From positions 1 to 24,493 of the forward strand of contig JALCBP010000035.1 in the NCBI GenBank assembly GCA_028066355.1: a DNA stretch of 24,493 nucleotides, written 5' to 3'. Source of the DNA: UBA1268 sp002694955. GTDB taxonomy: Bacteria; Planctomycetota; Planctomycetia; Pirellulales; UBA1268. The notes under the pieces are model-generated. The model worked only from the letters and a program-made list of their open reading frames with translations, searched no databases and was not told the DNA's origin. A program made the position numbers and the translations under genes. Positions 1 to 7,962 of the stretch are shown here, piece by piece. Positions within the stretch are counted from its first letter, which is position 1. Each line of letters starts with the position of its first letter.

Positions 1-456
1 CAGACGCCAGATTTTCAGAGTTTTGTTGATCAACCAGGTAAGAGTGGCACCGAGATGGATATTATCGAATGGTTCGGTGCAGGTCGCCGTCGTGGTTGGG
101 CCGGTATGAATATTTATTATTGGGGGACAACAAACGACGGCATGCCAGGGAAAGTTAGGAGTCCATCAATTCCAGATTTTCCAAAAATGGGTGGGCCAGT
201 TGAGGACCAGCCGGAGAGTCCAATGGGTGATCTTAGTGACGACTTCCATGTCTATGGTCTTCTCTGGACAGAGGAGGAGTGTGTTTTTTTCTGGGACGGT
301 ACTGAAATCATGCGAGATACCCGAGCAATTTCTCAGGTGCCACAGTACGTGGTCCTGAGTCTTCTCTGTTCACATTGGGAACGACCGCGGCTTGATGTAA
401 CAAAACTTCCTGATGGAATGCAGATTGATTATGTTCGGGTGTATCAGAAGCAGTAA
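1..456 (+). CDS. Glycoside hydrolase family 16-like protein, C-terminal part (5' end outside window)
   Basis: The reading frame is open from base 1, so the start lies outside the window and 151 residues are visible. Visible residues 18-23 read EMDIIE, the E-x-D-x-x-E signature of GH16 beta-glucanases, agarases and carrageenases; in that family the two glutamates are nucleophile and acid/base. Further on, a DDFHVYGLLWTEE-like stretch and a closing DYVRVYQK strand are typical of the GH16 jelly roll, where the chain usually ends with such a Y-V-R-V-Y strand. An ATG at base 55 falls inside the active-site motif and cannot be the true start. The family hydrolyses beta-1,3/1,4 glucans or galactans outside the cell; the substrate cannot be told from this fragment. 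The sulfatases and esterases that follow suit a role on a sulfated or acylated polysaccharide (inference). Confidence 0.82.
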   Translation, partial: QTPDFQSFVDQPGKSGTEMDIIEWFGAGRRRGWAGMNIYYWGTTNDGMPGKVRSPSIPDFPKMGGPVEDQPESPMGDLSDDFHVYGLLWTEEECVFFWDGTEIMRDTRAISQVPQYVVLSLLCSHWERPRLDVTKLPDGMQIDYVRVYQKQ

Positions 457-528
457 CCTTTTTGTTCAGAAATAGAGTAAATCCTCGAGCACTTCAACCG
501 GCCCTCTATCTGGAAAGCATCCTGTTTT

Positions 529-861
529 ATGAAACCATGGATTTATCTTGCATTCGCCATTTTTGCTGAGGTAGTTGGCACTACTTTCCTTAAGGCATCA
601 CAGGGTTTTACGAAGCCAATACCCTCACTGGTTGTTGTCGTTGGATATGGTCTTGCGTTCTACTTGTTGTCTTTGACACTTGACACAATTCCGGTAGGAA
701 TTGGCTATGCCGTTTGGTCAGGAGTTGGCCTCGTTCTCATTACACTCATCGGATGGATCATGTATGGTCAGACGCTTGATATACCAGCGTTTTTTGGGAT
801 GGGGTGCATTGTTATTGGCGTTGTCATACTCAACTTATTTTCAAAGGCCGCTGTTCATTAA
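529..861 (+). CDS. emrE: Small multidrug resistance (SMR) transporter, EmrE/Qac type
   Basis: The 110-residue protein has four hydrophobic helices and is the usual SMR length. It keeps the residues that define the EmrE/Qac branch: Glu14 in TM1 (proton and substrate site), Tyr40, Tyr60, Trp63 in a YAVWSGVG stretch, and Gly90/Gly97 of the TM4 dimerisation motif. Known members are inner-membrane antiparallel dimers that export quaternary ammonium compounds and similar lipophilic cations in exchange for protons. The tyrosines at 40 and 60 argue against the guanidinium-exporting Gdx/SugE branch. It stands alone between two polysaccharide genes, 72 bases after the GH16 gene, with only a weak Shine-Dalgarno. 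No linked regulator or second SMR subunit is visible. The link to its neighbours is unclear; the actual substrate is not known. Confidence 0.88.
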   Translation: MKPWIYLAFAIFAEVVGTTFLKASQGFTKPIPSLVVVVGYGLAFYLLSLTLDTIPVGIGYAVWSGVGLVLITLIGWIMYGQTLDIPAFFGMGCIVIGVVILNLFSKAAVH

Positions 862-972
862 GAATTTGTTCAGGCTTTCTGTCGCAGTCCTCTTTACTAT
901 TAGAGATCGTTTCTAAAGTTCCTGCGAAATGGATATGGAACATACCCCCTTTTTTCATACGGAATCATTTTC

Positions 973-2787
973 ATGCGGAAATTCTTATCAATCATATTTT
1001 TTATTAGTAGCACTGCGGTATTCGGAAATCCTGTTCTGGCAGAAGAATCACGATTACCGAATATCGTTGTCATACTCGCTGATGATGCTGGCTGGGGTGA
1101 CTTCTCCTGCGTAGGAAATAAAACAATTTCAACACCAGCGGTTGACTCTCTTGCTCGTGACGGCGCTTTGCTCGAACAATTTTTTGTACAGCCTGTCTGT
1201 GCTCCAACGCGGGCTGAGTTTTTAACAGGACGGTACCATGATCGAAGTGGAGTCCGTGGTGTCACCCGAGGGGAAGAAAGGATGTCTTCTGAAGAGCAGA
1301 CTATCGCTAATATTTTTAAGGAGTCGGGGTATGTTACAGGGTGTTTTGGAAAATGGCACAATGGCACACAGTGGCCTTACCATCCTTTGGCACGCGGTTT
1401 CGACACTTTTTATGGTTTTACAGAAGGGCATTGGGGTGATTATTTCAATCCGCCCATGCAGCACAACACAACCTTTGAGGAAGGTGAGGGATATATCACG
1501 GATGACATCACAACAAAAGCAATCAAATTTTTTAGAAACCACATAAACAGCACGGCCTCCAAGCCAGTGCTATGCTACGTCGCCTTCAATACACCCCATT
1601 CGCCTATGTGCGTTCCTGATGCTGACTGGAGCCGATTTGCAGGGCGACCACTCCAGCAAAGGGGGCCAGACGTTAATAAAGAAAACCCTGTCTTTACACG
1701 GGCTGCGCTGGCAATGGTTGAAAATCTTGACAAAAACGTTGGTCGAATTCTGACAGCAATTGATGGAGCTGGGGTATCACGTGAAACAATAGTTGTCTTC
1801 TTTTCAGATAATGGTCCAAATAGTGCGCGCTGGTGTGGTGGCATGCGTGGCAAAAAAGGGTCGACAGACGATGGCGGCACACGAAGCGTTTGCTGCGTTC
1901 GATACCCCGGTCAGATTCCATCCGGTGTACGGATTCCTCAGATTACCGGAGCTATTGATTTGTTACCAACACTTGCGGGTCTTGCCGGAGTACAACTGCA
2001 ATCCCCGAAGCCACTTGATGGAATCGATTTAACGGCAAAACTGAAAAGTGATACAGGAGAGAAGGCGGATCAGCAACAACTTAGCTCACGGCTTGCTAAA
2101 AGACATATTATTGCTTCTCAGCGTGGTCGGGTAAGCATACGAAGTCAGCGATTTCGCCTTGACGATAAAGGTGGCCTCTACGACATGCTCACTGACATTG
2201 GTCAGAAACGAGACATCTCAAAAGAGTATCCTGAGGAAAAGAAACGTTTGGAGGAGATTGCAAATGATTGGAAGAAAAATATTCTTGATCGTATGCCACG
2301 GCCAGATGTCGAACGTTTTTCTGTAGGGTATACGGGAGCACCTCTTACTGAACTTCCAGCACGAGACGGGTATGGAGAGGGAGGTGTTGTTCACAGTGGA
2401 CGTGCACCCAATTGCTCATTTTTTACGAATTGGAAGAATACAGAGGACTCGCTTGTATGGGATGTAGATGTCCTCAATGCGGGTGTGTATGCTGCAAAAA
2501 TCTGGTACACATGCCCTGCAGGAGATGCGGGGTCGACCATTCAACTGTCCTGTGGAGAAAACCAGATTACAACCAGCGTGACTCCATCCTGGGATCCGCC
2601 GCTGAATACTGGTGAAGACCGCGTTGACCGCGGCGGTGAGAGTTATGTAAAGCCGTTTCGTGTGCTTTCGTTGGGCGATATAAAGCTTGAGGTAGGTAAG
2701 GCTCAGCTTCGGCTTACGGCTCTTCATGTGCCAGGAACATCTGTTGCTGATGTCCGCAGGATCGTTCTGTATCCTGTTGTTGAATAG
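973..2787 (+). CDS. Secreted S1-family sulfatase with C-terminal beta-rich extension
   Basis: This 604-residue protein begins with a signal peptide (hydrophobic residues 5-16, likely cleavage after Ala23). The sulfatase fold follows: metal-binding DD at 37-38, the formylglycine signature CAPTR at 76-80 (Cys76 becomes formylglycine), GKWH with Lys127 and His129, His209 and SDNGPN with Asp279/Asn280. Sulfatases of this type hydrolyse sulfate esters, in planctomycetes often on algal polysaccharides. The loop after GKWH reads NGT where LG is commoner. The core ends near residue 450; about 130 more residues (roughly 475-604) form a beta-rich segment rich in Gly, Trp and Tyr that resembles C-terminal carbohydrate-binding-like modules of other planctomycetal sulfatases. 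An anaerobic or FGE-type maturase must act in trans; none is in the window. The exact S1 subfamily and substrate are not assignable by eye. Confidence 0.92.
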   Translation: MRKFLSIIFFISSTAVFGNPVLAEESRLPNIVVILADDAGWGDFSCVGNKTISTPAVDSLARDGALLEQFFVQPVCAPTRAEFLTGRYHDRSGVRGVTRGEERMSSEEQTIANIFKESGYVTGCFGKWHNGTQWPYHPLARGFDTFYGFTEGHWGDYFNPPMQHNTTFEEGEGYITDDITTKAIKFFRNHINSTASKPVLCYVAFNTPHSPMCVPDADWSRFAGRPLQQRGPDVNKENPVFTRAALAMVENLDKNVGRILTAIDGAGVSRETIVVFFSDNGPNSARWCGGMRGKKGSTDDGGTRSVCCVRYPGQIPSGVRIPQITGAIDLLPTLAGLAGVQLQSPKPLDGIDLTAKLKSDTGEKADQQQLSSRLAKRHIIASQRGRVSIRSQRFRLDDKGGLYDMLTDIGQKRDISKEYPEEKKRLEEIANDWKKNILDRMPRPDVERFSVGYTGAPLTELPARDGYGEGGVVHSGRAPNCSFFTNWKNTEDSLVWDVDVLNAGVYAAKIWYTCPAGDAGSTIQLSCGENQITTSVTPSWDPPLNTGEDRVDRGGESYVKPFRVLSLGDIKLEVGKAQLRLTALHVPGTSVADVRRIVLYPVVE

Positions 2788-2804
2788 TGTGTGTAGAGTT
2801 GGCG

Positions 2805-2874
2805 GTTTGGGCTTGTCACCCTGTTTTTCTTGTCACCCTGGTTCGATATAAACCTGTTTGGGCATGTAACCCAG
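2805..2874. repeat. Short 17-bp-period repeat cluster between convergent genes
   Basis: A 12-base core (CTTGTCACCCTG) occurs exactly at 2812-2823 and 2829-2840, 17 bases apart. A third, diverged copy starts at 2863, that is 34 bases (2 x 17) after the second. With the preceding bases the first and third copies match at 16 of 19 positions (2805-2823 and 2856-2874). The stretch between them is only loosely similar. The third copy can fold as TGGG/CCCA with a 7-base loop. The cluster fills almost the whole 94-base gap between the sulfatase and kinase stop codons, so a role in termination or mRNA 3'-end protection is possible but not shown. Confidence 0.6.
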
Positions 2875-2881
2875 AACCGGC

Positions 2882-4423
2882 TTATTGACTAGTGACCGAC
2901 TCAAGCTGCCCGTGCATGTGGACTAATCTTTCATAACGACTGAATACGCCGTTGAGTATCTCTACAGATTGGTGATGGGGTAGAAATCGGGTTGGTGTCC
3001 CTGTTTTTTGGGTTTCGAGGAACTGCTTCCAGTCGGTTGCGCGATCCGCAAGTGCTTCGAATCTAAATTTTGCCATTAAAGCTGCGCCCCATGCAGTCCC
3101 CTCGTCACCTCCTTCAAAGATCGTTACGGGAGTGTTGAATGCATCAGCGACGAGTTGTCCCAATTCAGGTGTTTTTACAAGTCCGCCAGACAGAATGATC
3201 TCTGTCCGTGGGTATCCTTGTATATCAAGCTGGTTGCTGCCGATTCGTAAATTAAAAATTGTTGCAAGAAGCATGGCCTTCACCGCGTTGCCAGGTGTAG
3301 CAGTCTCATTGTTGAGTCCCAATATCATGGCAGTACCACCTCGGGAAATACCTAGGCCTGGTTCATCGTCCATGAATGGCAGTGCCAGGAGACCACCGCA
3401 GTCAGCGTCGGCAGAGAGAACTTGTGACATAATCTCGGAAAAGTCACCTCCGAAAAGCTTGACTGCCATATTCATGGCCGTTGTGCCATTGCGAAGCCAG
3501 ACCATGTTGATTGGGCGTCCATCAGGTGCACAGAAGTGATCGATGGGAGTCGAAATTCCTTCAAACGCTCGGTCACCGACTGAATTTGCAACAACACTCG
3601 TCCCAAAACTCATTGACACCTGACCAGGAGTTGCAATCAATGATCCAGCGAGTGCTGCCGGTTGATCTCCCTCGGCGGGTGCTACCGGAATACCTTCTGT
3701 AAGGCCAAGCAGAGTCGCTCCGTGTGCATTTAATGAGCCACCATCTTCACCAGCTTTTTTTACACATGGAAGAAGATCGCCCAGTTTTGAAAGGGTGATC
3801 TCTGGTCGAGATTTTCCCGCTGATTCAGTTGCGATTGAATCAAAATCGGCAAGCATTTCGGCGTTGTATGTCAGAGACTGCTGATCGATCGGGAACATGC
3901 CAGCGGCGTCACCAATTCCCAGGTGCCAACTGCCTGTTAGTCGGTATGCGATCCAGCCGGCAGGTGTTGTTATGTGGCTGATACGTGCAGCTTTCTCGGG
4001 TTGGTTGCGAATTGTCCAAAGCCACCGAACTGCGGTCATACGTTTTGGGCATTTTGTTCCAAAATGCTCTGTTAGTTCATTGCCTTCGGCTTCATTTCTG
4101 CCATCACACCACAGCCGAGCTGGACCAACTGGTTCCCCGTCGTTTCCGGTAAGAACTTCGCCGTGCATTTGGCCCGATATTCCAATTGCTAACACCTCCA
4201 TGTCAATTTGCATTGAGGCCAATTTTTTTCGAAGCTCAGTCATCCCGTTTTTCAGCGCATCTTCCCAATCACTGGGCTGCTGTTCATAGCAATCAGTGTC
4301 AAGGCCAGGCACCATGTCATAGCTGCCCTCACCACTCTCAAGAATTTTCAGTTCAGTGTCTGTGAAGATGACAGAGAGGCCTTGAGTGCCGATGTCGATA
4401 CCGAGGAAACCATTGGTTTTCAT
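2882..4423 (-). CDS. xylB: FGGY-family carbohydrate kinase, xylulokinase-like
   Basis: The 513-residue protein has the two-domain FGGY architecture. The N-terminal ATPase-fold domain opens with GIDIGTQG (residues 8-15) and carries GISGQMHGEV at 81-90, a motif typical of xylulokinases. EGDQPAALAG at 251-260 holds Asp253, the position of the catalytic base in the family. The C-terminal domain shows SFGTSVV and an ILSGGLVKTPELGQLVADAF-type adenosine site. Xylulokinase phosphorylates D-xylulose to xylulose 5-phosphate in the cytoplasm, feeding the pentose phosphate pathway. The gene lies 52 bases downstream of the DapA/NanA-family aldolase and is probably the last of a three-gene operon with it and an esterase. 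No isomerase (xylA) is visible. No clear Shine-Dalgarno precedes the ATG. Family is firm; the substrate could be another keto-sugar. Confidence 0.85.
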   Translation of the reverse strand: MKTNGFLGIDIGTQGLSVIFTDTELKILESGEGSYDMVPGLDTDCYEQQPSDWEDALKNGMTELRKKLASMQIDMEVLAIGISGQMHGEVLTGNDGEPVGPARLWCDGRNEAEGNELTEHFGTKCPKRMTAVRWLWTIRNQPEKAARISHITTPAGWIAYRLTGSWHLGIGDAAGMFPIDQQSLTYNAEMLADFDSIATESAGKSRPEITLSKLGDLLPCVKKAGEDGGSLNAHGATLLGLTEGIPVAPAEGDQPAALAGSLIATPGQVSMSFGTSVVANSVGDRAFEGISTPIDHFCAPDGRPINMVWLRNGTTAMNMAVKLFGGDFSEIMSQVLSADADCGGLLALPFMDDEPGLGISRGGTAMILGLNNETATPGNAVKAMLLATIFNLRIGSNQLDIQGYPRTEIILSGGLVKTPELGQLVADAFNTPVTIFEGGDEGTAWGAALMAKFRFEALADRATDWKQFLETQKTGTPTRFLPHHQSVEILNGVFSRYERLVHMHGQLESVTSQ

Positions 4424-4475
4424 TTTGGGAACTACTTTTTGAAACTAAGTGAAAAAGATGGTGTGGTTTGAATAT

Positions 4476-5402
4476 CTAGTTCAATATTGGATTCGTGATC
4501 ATCTGTTGGATCAATAGTCTGATCTTTTCGGTAGCAACTGTCAGTATCTGGGCCTGTTGCTCGGTTAGTGGCTGTCTTCCCTTCCCGAAGTCAAAGCCAC
4601 GTTGGTTTATTGCACTGCGGAACCCTTCTGGAAAATCAGCAGCACAAAATGTGGTATCGAAGAGCTCAAGCAGTTGTTTCTGCAGTGATAACGCTTTATC
4701 AAAGTCGCTCTTCTTCGTAAGGTCGTATATCGCTCGTGTAATTTCAGGAACGATTCCACTTGTAGCATGTGTGCCACCTTGGCAGCCAGCCATGAGCATG
4801 GGGACAAGTACTGCATCCCATCCTGTCATGAATAGAAAATCTGGACGATGCGGACGGATAGACCGAATCATTCTGGTCATACTGGCAAGATCACCAGATG
4901 AGTCTTTAATGCCAATAATGCGATCAAACTCTGCCAATCGGCAGACTGTTTCATTATCGATTGGGCTAGCAAAGAGAGGAATATTATACAGCGTTACATC
5001 TATCGGACTGTTGATCGCTATTTCTCTAAAGTACGCAAAGACACTTTCTGGTGAAAGCTTATAATAGAACGGGGAAACAATAGCGACTGCCCGGGCACCA
5101 AAGTCATGGTACGCACTACACGCATCGAGGGTCTCGCGAATATTTGCCTCGGCTGCACCGGCAAGAACCGGAACCCTGTTGGCTGTTTGGTCGCAGACAA
5201 TCTTTATGATTCGGCGTCGTTCTTCTGCACTAAAGCGAGTGAACTCACCAGTTGAGCCATTTGGATAAAGTCCATGCACTCCTTTACCGATCAGCCAATC
5301 AATGTAACGACGTAGTTCTTCCTCATTAATGTCTCCATTTGGAGAAAGAGGAACCATAAGAGGGGTCAAGATGCCAGAGATAGACGTCGCTGAACTCATC
5401 AA
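4476..5402 (-). CDS. DapA/NanA-superfamily class I aldolase (dihydrodipicolinate synthase family)
   Basis: The 308 residues match the length and TIM-barrel layout of this superfamily. Visible signatures are GSTGEF at 49-54 (carboxylate-binding loop), the catalytic tyrosine in YNIP at 139-142, and the Schiff-base lysine Lys166 in GIKDSSGD. Members either condense or cleave pyruvate: DapA, N-acetylneuraminate lyase, 2-keto-3-deoxy sugar acid aldolases and KDG dehydratases. The neighbours are a kinase, sulfatases and esterases rather than lysine genes, so a catabolic aldolase for a keto-deoxy sugar acid or sialic-acid-like sugar seems likelier than DapA (inference). It follows the esterase by 74 bases and precedes the kinase by 52, all on one strand. 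Two adjacent ATG codons open the gene; no strong Shine-Dalgarno distinguishes them. Confidence 0.85.
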   Translation of the reverse strand: MMSSATSISGILTPLMVPLSPNGDINEEELRRYIDWLIGKGVHGLYPNGSTGEFTRFSAEERRRIIKIVCDQTANRVPVLAGAAEANIRETLDACSAYHDFGARAVAIVSPFYYKLSPESVFAYFREIAINSPIDVTLYNIPLFASPIDNETVCRLAEFDRIIGIKDSSGDLASMTRMIRSIRPHRPDFLFMTGWDAVLVPMLMAGCQGGTHATSGIVPEITRAIYDLTKKSDFDKALSLQKQLLELFDTTFCAADFPEGFRSAINQRGFDFGKGRQPLTEQQAQILTVATEKIRLLIQQMITNPILN

Positions 5403-5476
5403 ATAGCCAGTTGTTTGTCAGAGGGGTTCATGTGCAGATTGCTATCGGGTTCGAGACACAGTCGGGTTGATAACAA

Positions 5477-6352
5477 TTATTTCGGTATGGTATTCAGTAT
5501 TTCATCATGGAGCCAGTCAAGCATGCGATCAGGCCAGTGTTGAATACTCCGTCGCTGGGACCGTTCTCCCATTCCAAATCCATGCCCTCCGCGGGTGAAG
5601 ATATGAGCTTCGTAGTCGACGTCAAGTTCACGGAAGTGATGCATTAAGTTCAGAAGAACACTTGTATGTGCATCATCCGCCGCAATAACCATAAAGGCTG
5701 GTGGCGTATCGTTTGGTAATCTTGAAGGGATACCGACTGGTCCAGGGTACACCAGCATTTGAAAGTTGGGTTTTGCAAATTCACGATCAATTGGGTCAGC
5801 TGCATTGGGCGATCCTTCACCCGGTTTATAGCAAGTGATTGAAACGACCTCACCACCAGCAGAAAATCCGAGCATGCCGATTTTTTCTGGGTCGAGATGG
5901 AATTCAGCAGCCCGATGGCGAACAAGACGAATTGCGCGTTGGCCATCTGCTAGGACGTGTTCTTCAAACTTGTATGGTTGGCCGGGCTGCCTTGAGAGTC
6001 GATACTTCAAGACAAATGAAGTAAAGCCATGCTTAGCAAGGAACTGAGCTGGTTCTTCACCACCACCACGCATCCCCAATTTCCTGAGACCACCTCCTGG
6101 GGCAATAACAATCCCTACTCCATTAGCCTTTTCTTTTTCAGGAAGAAACACAGTAAGCGAAGGGTTGTGTACATTTGTCACACTTCCTCTCTCGACGACT
6201 TCTGCTTCTTCTCGCCTGCTTTCAAAGCCGGGCGCACCGTTTTCCCAAAGTGGCAGAACCGTGTTTTCCACTGCATATAAAGACGCAGCTATACATGAAA
6301 GAGAGACAATAGCAAGGGTTCTCAGAGGAATCAAAAGAATGTCGTGTCGCAT
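5477..6352 (-). CDS. Secreted alpha/beta hydrolase, acetylesterase-like
   Basis: The 291-residue protein starts with a signal peptide (hydrophobic core about 8-27). The alpha/beta-hydrolase core shows an oxyanion-type APGGG at 84-88, a nucleophile elbow GFSAG with Ser164, an acidic residue in AADDAH (Asp226 or Asp227) and His257 in GGHGFG, giving a complete likely triad. This is the pattern of BD-FAE/Axe-type esterases, which remove acetyl or other acyl groups from hemicellulose and related polysaccharides. It is the first gene of an apparent minus-strand operon with the aldolase and kinase, diverging from a sulfatase. An extended -10-like element lies about 44 bases upstream. Substrate is inferred from context only; a general lipase/esterase role cannot be excluded. 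Confidence 0.82.
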   Translation of the reverse strand: MRHDILLIPLRTLAIVSLSCIAASLYAVENTVLPLWENGAPGFESRREEAEVVERGSVTNVHNPSLTVFLPEKEKANGVGIVIAPGGGLRKLGMRGGGEEPAQFLAKHGFTSFVLKYRLSRQPGQPYKFEEHVLADGQRAIRLVRHRAAEFHLDPEKIGMLGFSAGGEVVSITCYKPGEGSPNAADPIDREFAKPNFQMLVYPGPVGIPSRLPNDTPPAFMVIAADDAHTSVLLNLMHHFRELDVDYEAHIFTRGGHGFGMGERSQRRSIQHWPDRMLDWLHDEILNTIPK

Positions 6353-6395
6353 AGAGTAAGATTTCTAAAGAGGAACATTTTTCTATAGAGAAAAA

Positions 6396-6404
6396 ATCAT
6401 ACCA
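6396..6404 (-). promoter_or_regulatory. Extended -10-like promoter element upstream of the esterase operon
   Basis: On the minus strand this reads TGGTATGAT, which fits the extended -10 pattern TGnTATAAT with one mismatch. It lies about 44 bases before the esterase start, within the 91-base divergent gap to the second sulfatase (6353-6443). No convincing -35 hexamer accompanies it, which extended -10 promoters often lack. Planctomycete promoters are poorly defined, so this is a suggestion. Confidence 0.3.
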
Positions 6405-6443
6405 AGTGTTTGGGGCAGGAAGATGAGTCAGAGGAGAAAAACA

Positions 6444-7916
6444 ATGAATCACGTTACCGTTACTATGTATTGGGCATTTAGGTATGTACTTTTTCTTACG
6501 AGTATTTTGACATGTAGTGTCCTTCCAGCAGCACAGCACAAGCAAGGCGAGCAACCAAACATTCTGTTTCTGTTTGCAGATGATCTGACGTACGAAGCGA
6601 TTAGAGCATTTGGCCACACGGACATTGATACACCAAATATCGATAGGCTTGTAGGTAGTGGCACGACATTTAGCCATGCATACAACATGGGTTCTTGGAG
6701 TGGTGCAGTGTGTGTTGCAAGCCGCACCATGTTGATTACCGGCCGAAGTGTCTGGGATGCAAATGGCGTCTATAAGACGACTGATAAAGAGCGGGAGGCA
6801 GGTGTGCTTTGGCCACAGCTTCTGAGTCAGGCTGGCTACCGAACGTTCATGACAGGTAAATGGCATATCAGAACAGATGCAGAGAAGTGTTTTGATGTTG
6901 CACGGCACGTAAGACCAGGTATGCCGAACAGCGTTGAAAGTGCCTACAACAGACCTCCAGCACAAGGGAAAGACCCTTGGAGTCCAACAGACACAAGTCT
7001 CGGTGGATTTTGGGAAGGTGGTCGTCACTGGAGTGCAGTTACAGCAGACGATGCAATTGAATTCCTTGGAGTAGCCAAGAATGAAGAACGCCCAGCTTTT
7101 TTTTATGTGGCATTTAATGCTCCGCACGATCCACGCCAGTCGCCTCAGGAATTTCTTGACCGTTACCCACTCGAAAGAATTGCGATCCCCCAACCGTTTC
7201 TGCCTGAGTATCCATATGCAGAGGAAATTGGAGCGGGAAAACGATTGCGAGATGAAAGGCTTGCGCCCTTCCCGCGGACGGAGCAGGCTGTTGCGGTTCA
7301 CCGGCGAGAATATTACGCCATCATGACGCATCTCGATGCCCAGATTGGTCGTATTCTTCAAGCACTTGATGCATCAGGTAAAGCAGACAACACATGGATT
7401 TTCTTTACTGCCGACCATGGACTCTCAGTTGGCCATCACGGTCTTGTTGGGAAACAAAATCAGTACGACCATTCGATTCGTGTGCCTTTTGTTGTTGTTG
7501 GCCCTGGTGTACCCAAGGGTGTGACCGACACAGCACCTATCTATCTTCAAGATGTGATGCCAACAACGCTTGAACTTGCTGGTGCACGCAAGCCAGAACA
7601 TGTCTTCTTTAAAAGCTTGCTTTCTCGTTTGGGCCAAACGAAACCAGATGCATCTTCAAAGCCTTATGCGTCTATTTACGGAAGTTATCTCGAACTCCAA
7701 CGGTCAATAACGCATGATGGGTGGAAGCTAATTATCTATCCAGACGCCAAAGTGCTTCGGCTGTATCACGTACAGGACGATCCTCATGAAATGGTTGATC
7801 TAGCTGGTCAGCCAGAGTACGCCGATCAGATGATTGAACTATTTGATCGTTTTGTTGCCCTTCAGCAGGATCTGCAGGACCCCGTTGATGTGACATCGTT
7901 GAGACCCTCAAAATAA
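6444..7916 (+). CDS. Secreted S1-family sulfatase with CxASR formylglycine motif
   Basis: I start this gene at the ATG at 6444 because AGAGGAG lies 7 bases before it and it gives a cleaner signal peptide (hydrophobic residues about 9-30). The in-frame ATG at 6423 has its purine run directly against the codon. The mature protein shows the metal-binding FADD (Asp46, Asp47), CVASR at 90-94 with Cys90 as the expected formylglycine, TGKWH, an APHD histidine motif and TADHGLSVGHHG. The alanine variant of the C-x-P/A-S/T-R signature is common in choline-sulfatase- and iduronate-sulfatase-like planctomycetal enzymes. It lacks the C-terminal extension of the sulfatase at 973-2787, at 490 residues, and so belongs to a different subfamily. 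It is followed 46 bases on by another secreted hydrolase, consistent with co-transcription. Substrate unknown. Confidence 0.91.
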   Translation: MNHVTVTMYWAFRYVLFLTSILTCSVLPAAQHKQGEQPNILFLFADDLTYEAIRAFGHTDIDTPNIDRLVGSGTTFSHAYNMGSWSGAVCVASRTMLITGRSVWDANGVYKTTDKEREAGVLWPQLLSQAGYRTFMTGKWHIRTDAEKCFDVARHVRPGMPNSVESAYNRPPAQGKDPWSPTDTSLGGFWEGGRHWSAVTADDAIEFLGVAKNEERPAFFYVAFNAPHDPRQSPQEFLDRYPLERIAIPQPFLPEYPYAEEIGAGKRLRDERLAPFPRTEQAVAVHRREYYAIMTHLDAQIGRILQALDASGKADNTWIFFTADHGLSVGHHGLVGKQNQYDHSIRVPFVVVGPGVPKGVTDTAPIYLQDVMPTTLELAGARKPEHVFFKSLLSRLGQTKPDASSKPYASIYGSYLELQRSITHDGWKLIIYPDAKVLRLYHVQDDPHEMVDLAGQPEYADQMIELFDRFVALQQDLQDPVDVTSLRPSK

Positions 7917-7962
7917 ATCGGTATGCCTTATGCATACGAACCTCACAGGAGACTGAAGTCGC

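Noticed and set aside
900..1367. 155-codon minus-strand open frame
   Set aside because: Antisense to the sulfatase signal peptide and active site; no recognisable motif.
6222..7361. 379-codon open frame on the minus strand
   Set aside because: It runs antisense through the second sulfatase and into the esterase, has a Cys/His/Trp-rich composition unlike real proteins, and shows no motif. The overlapped genes have full catalytic signatures.
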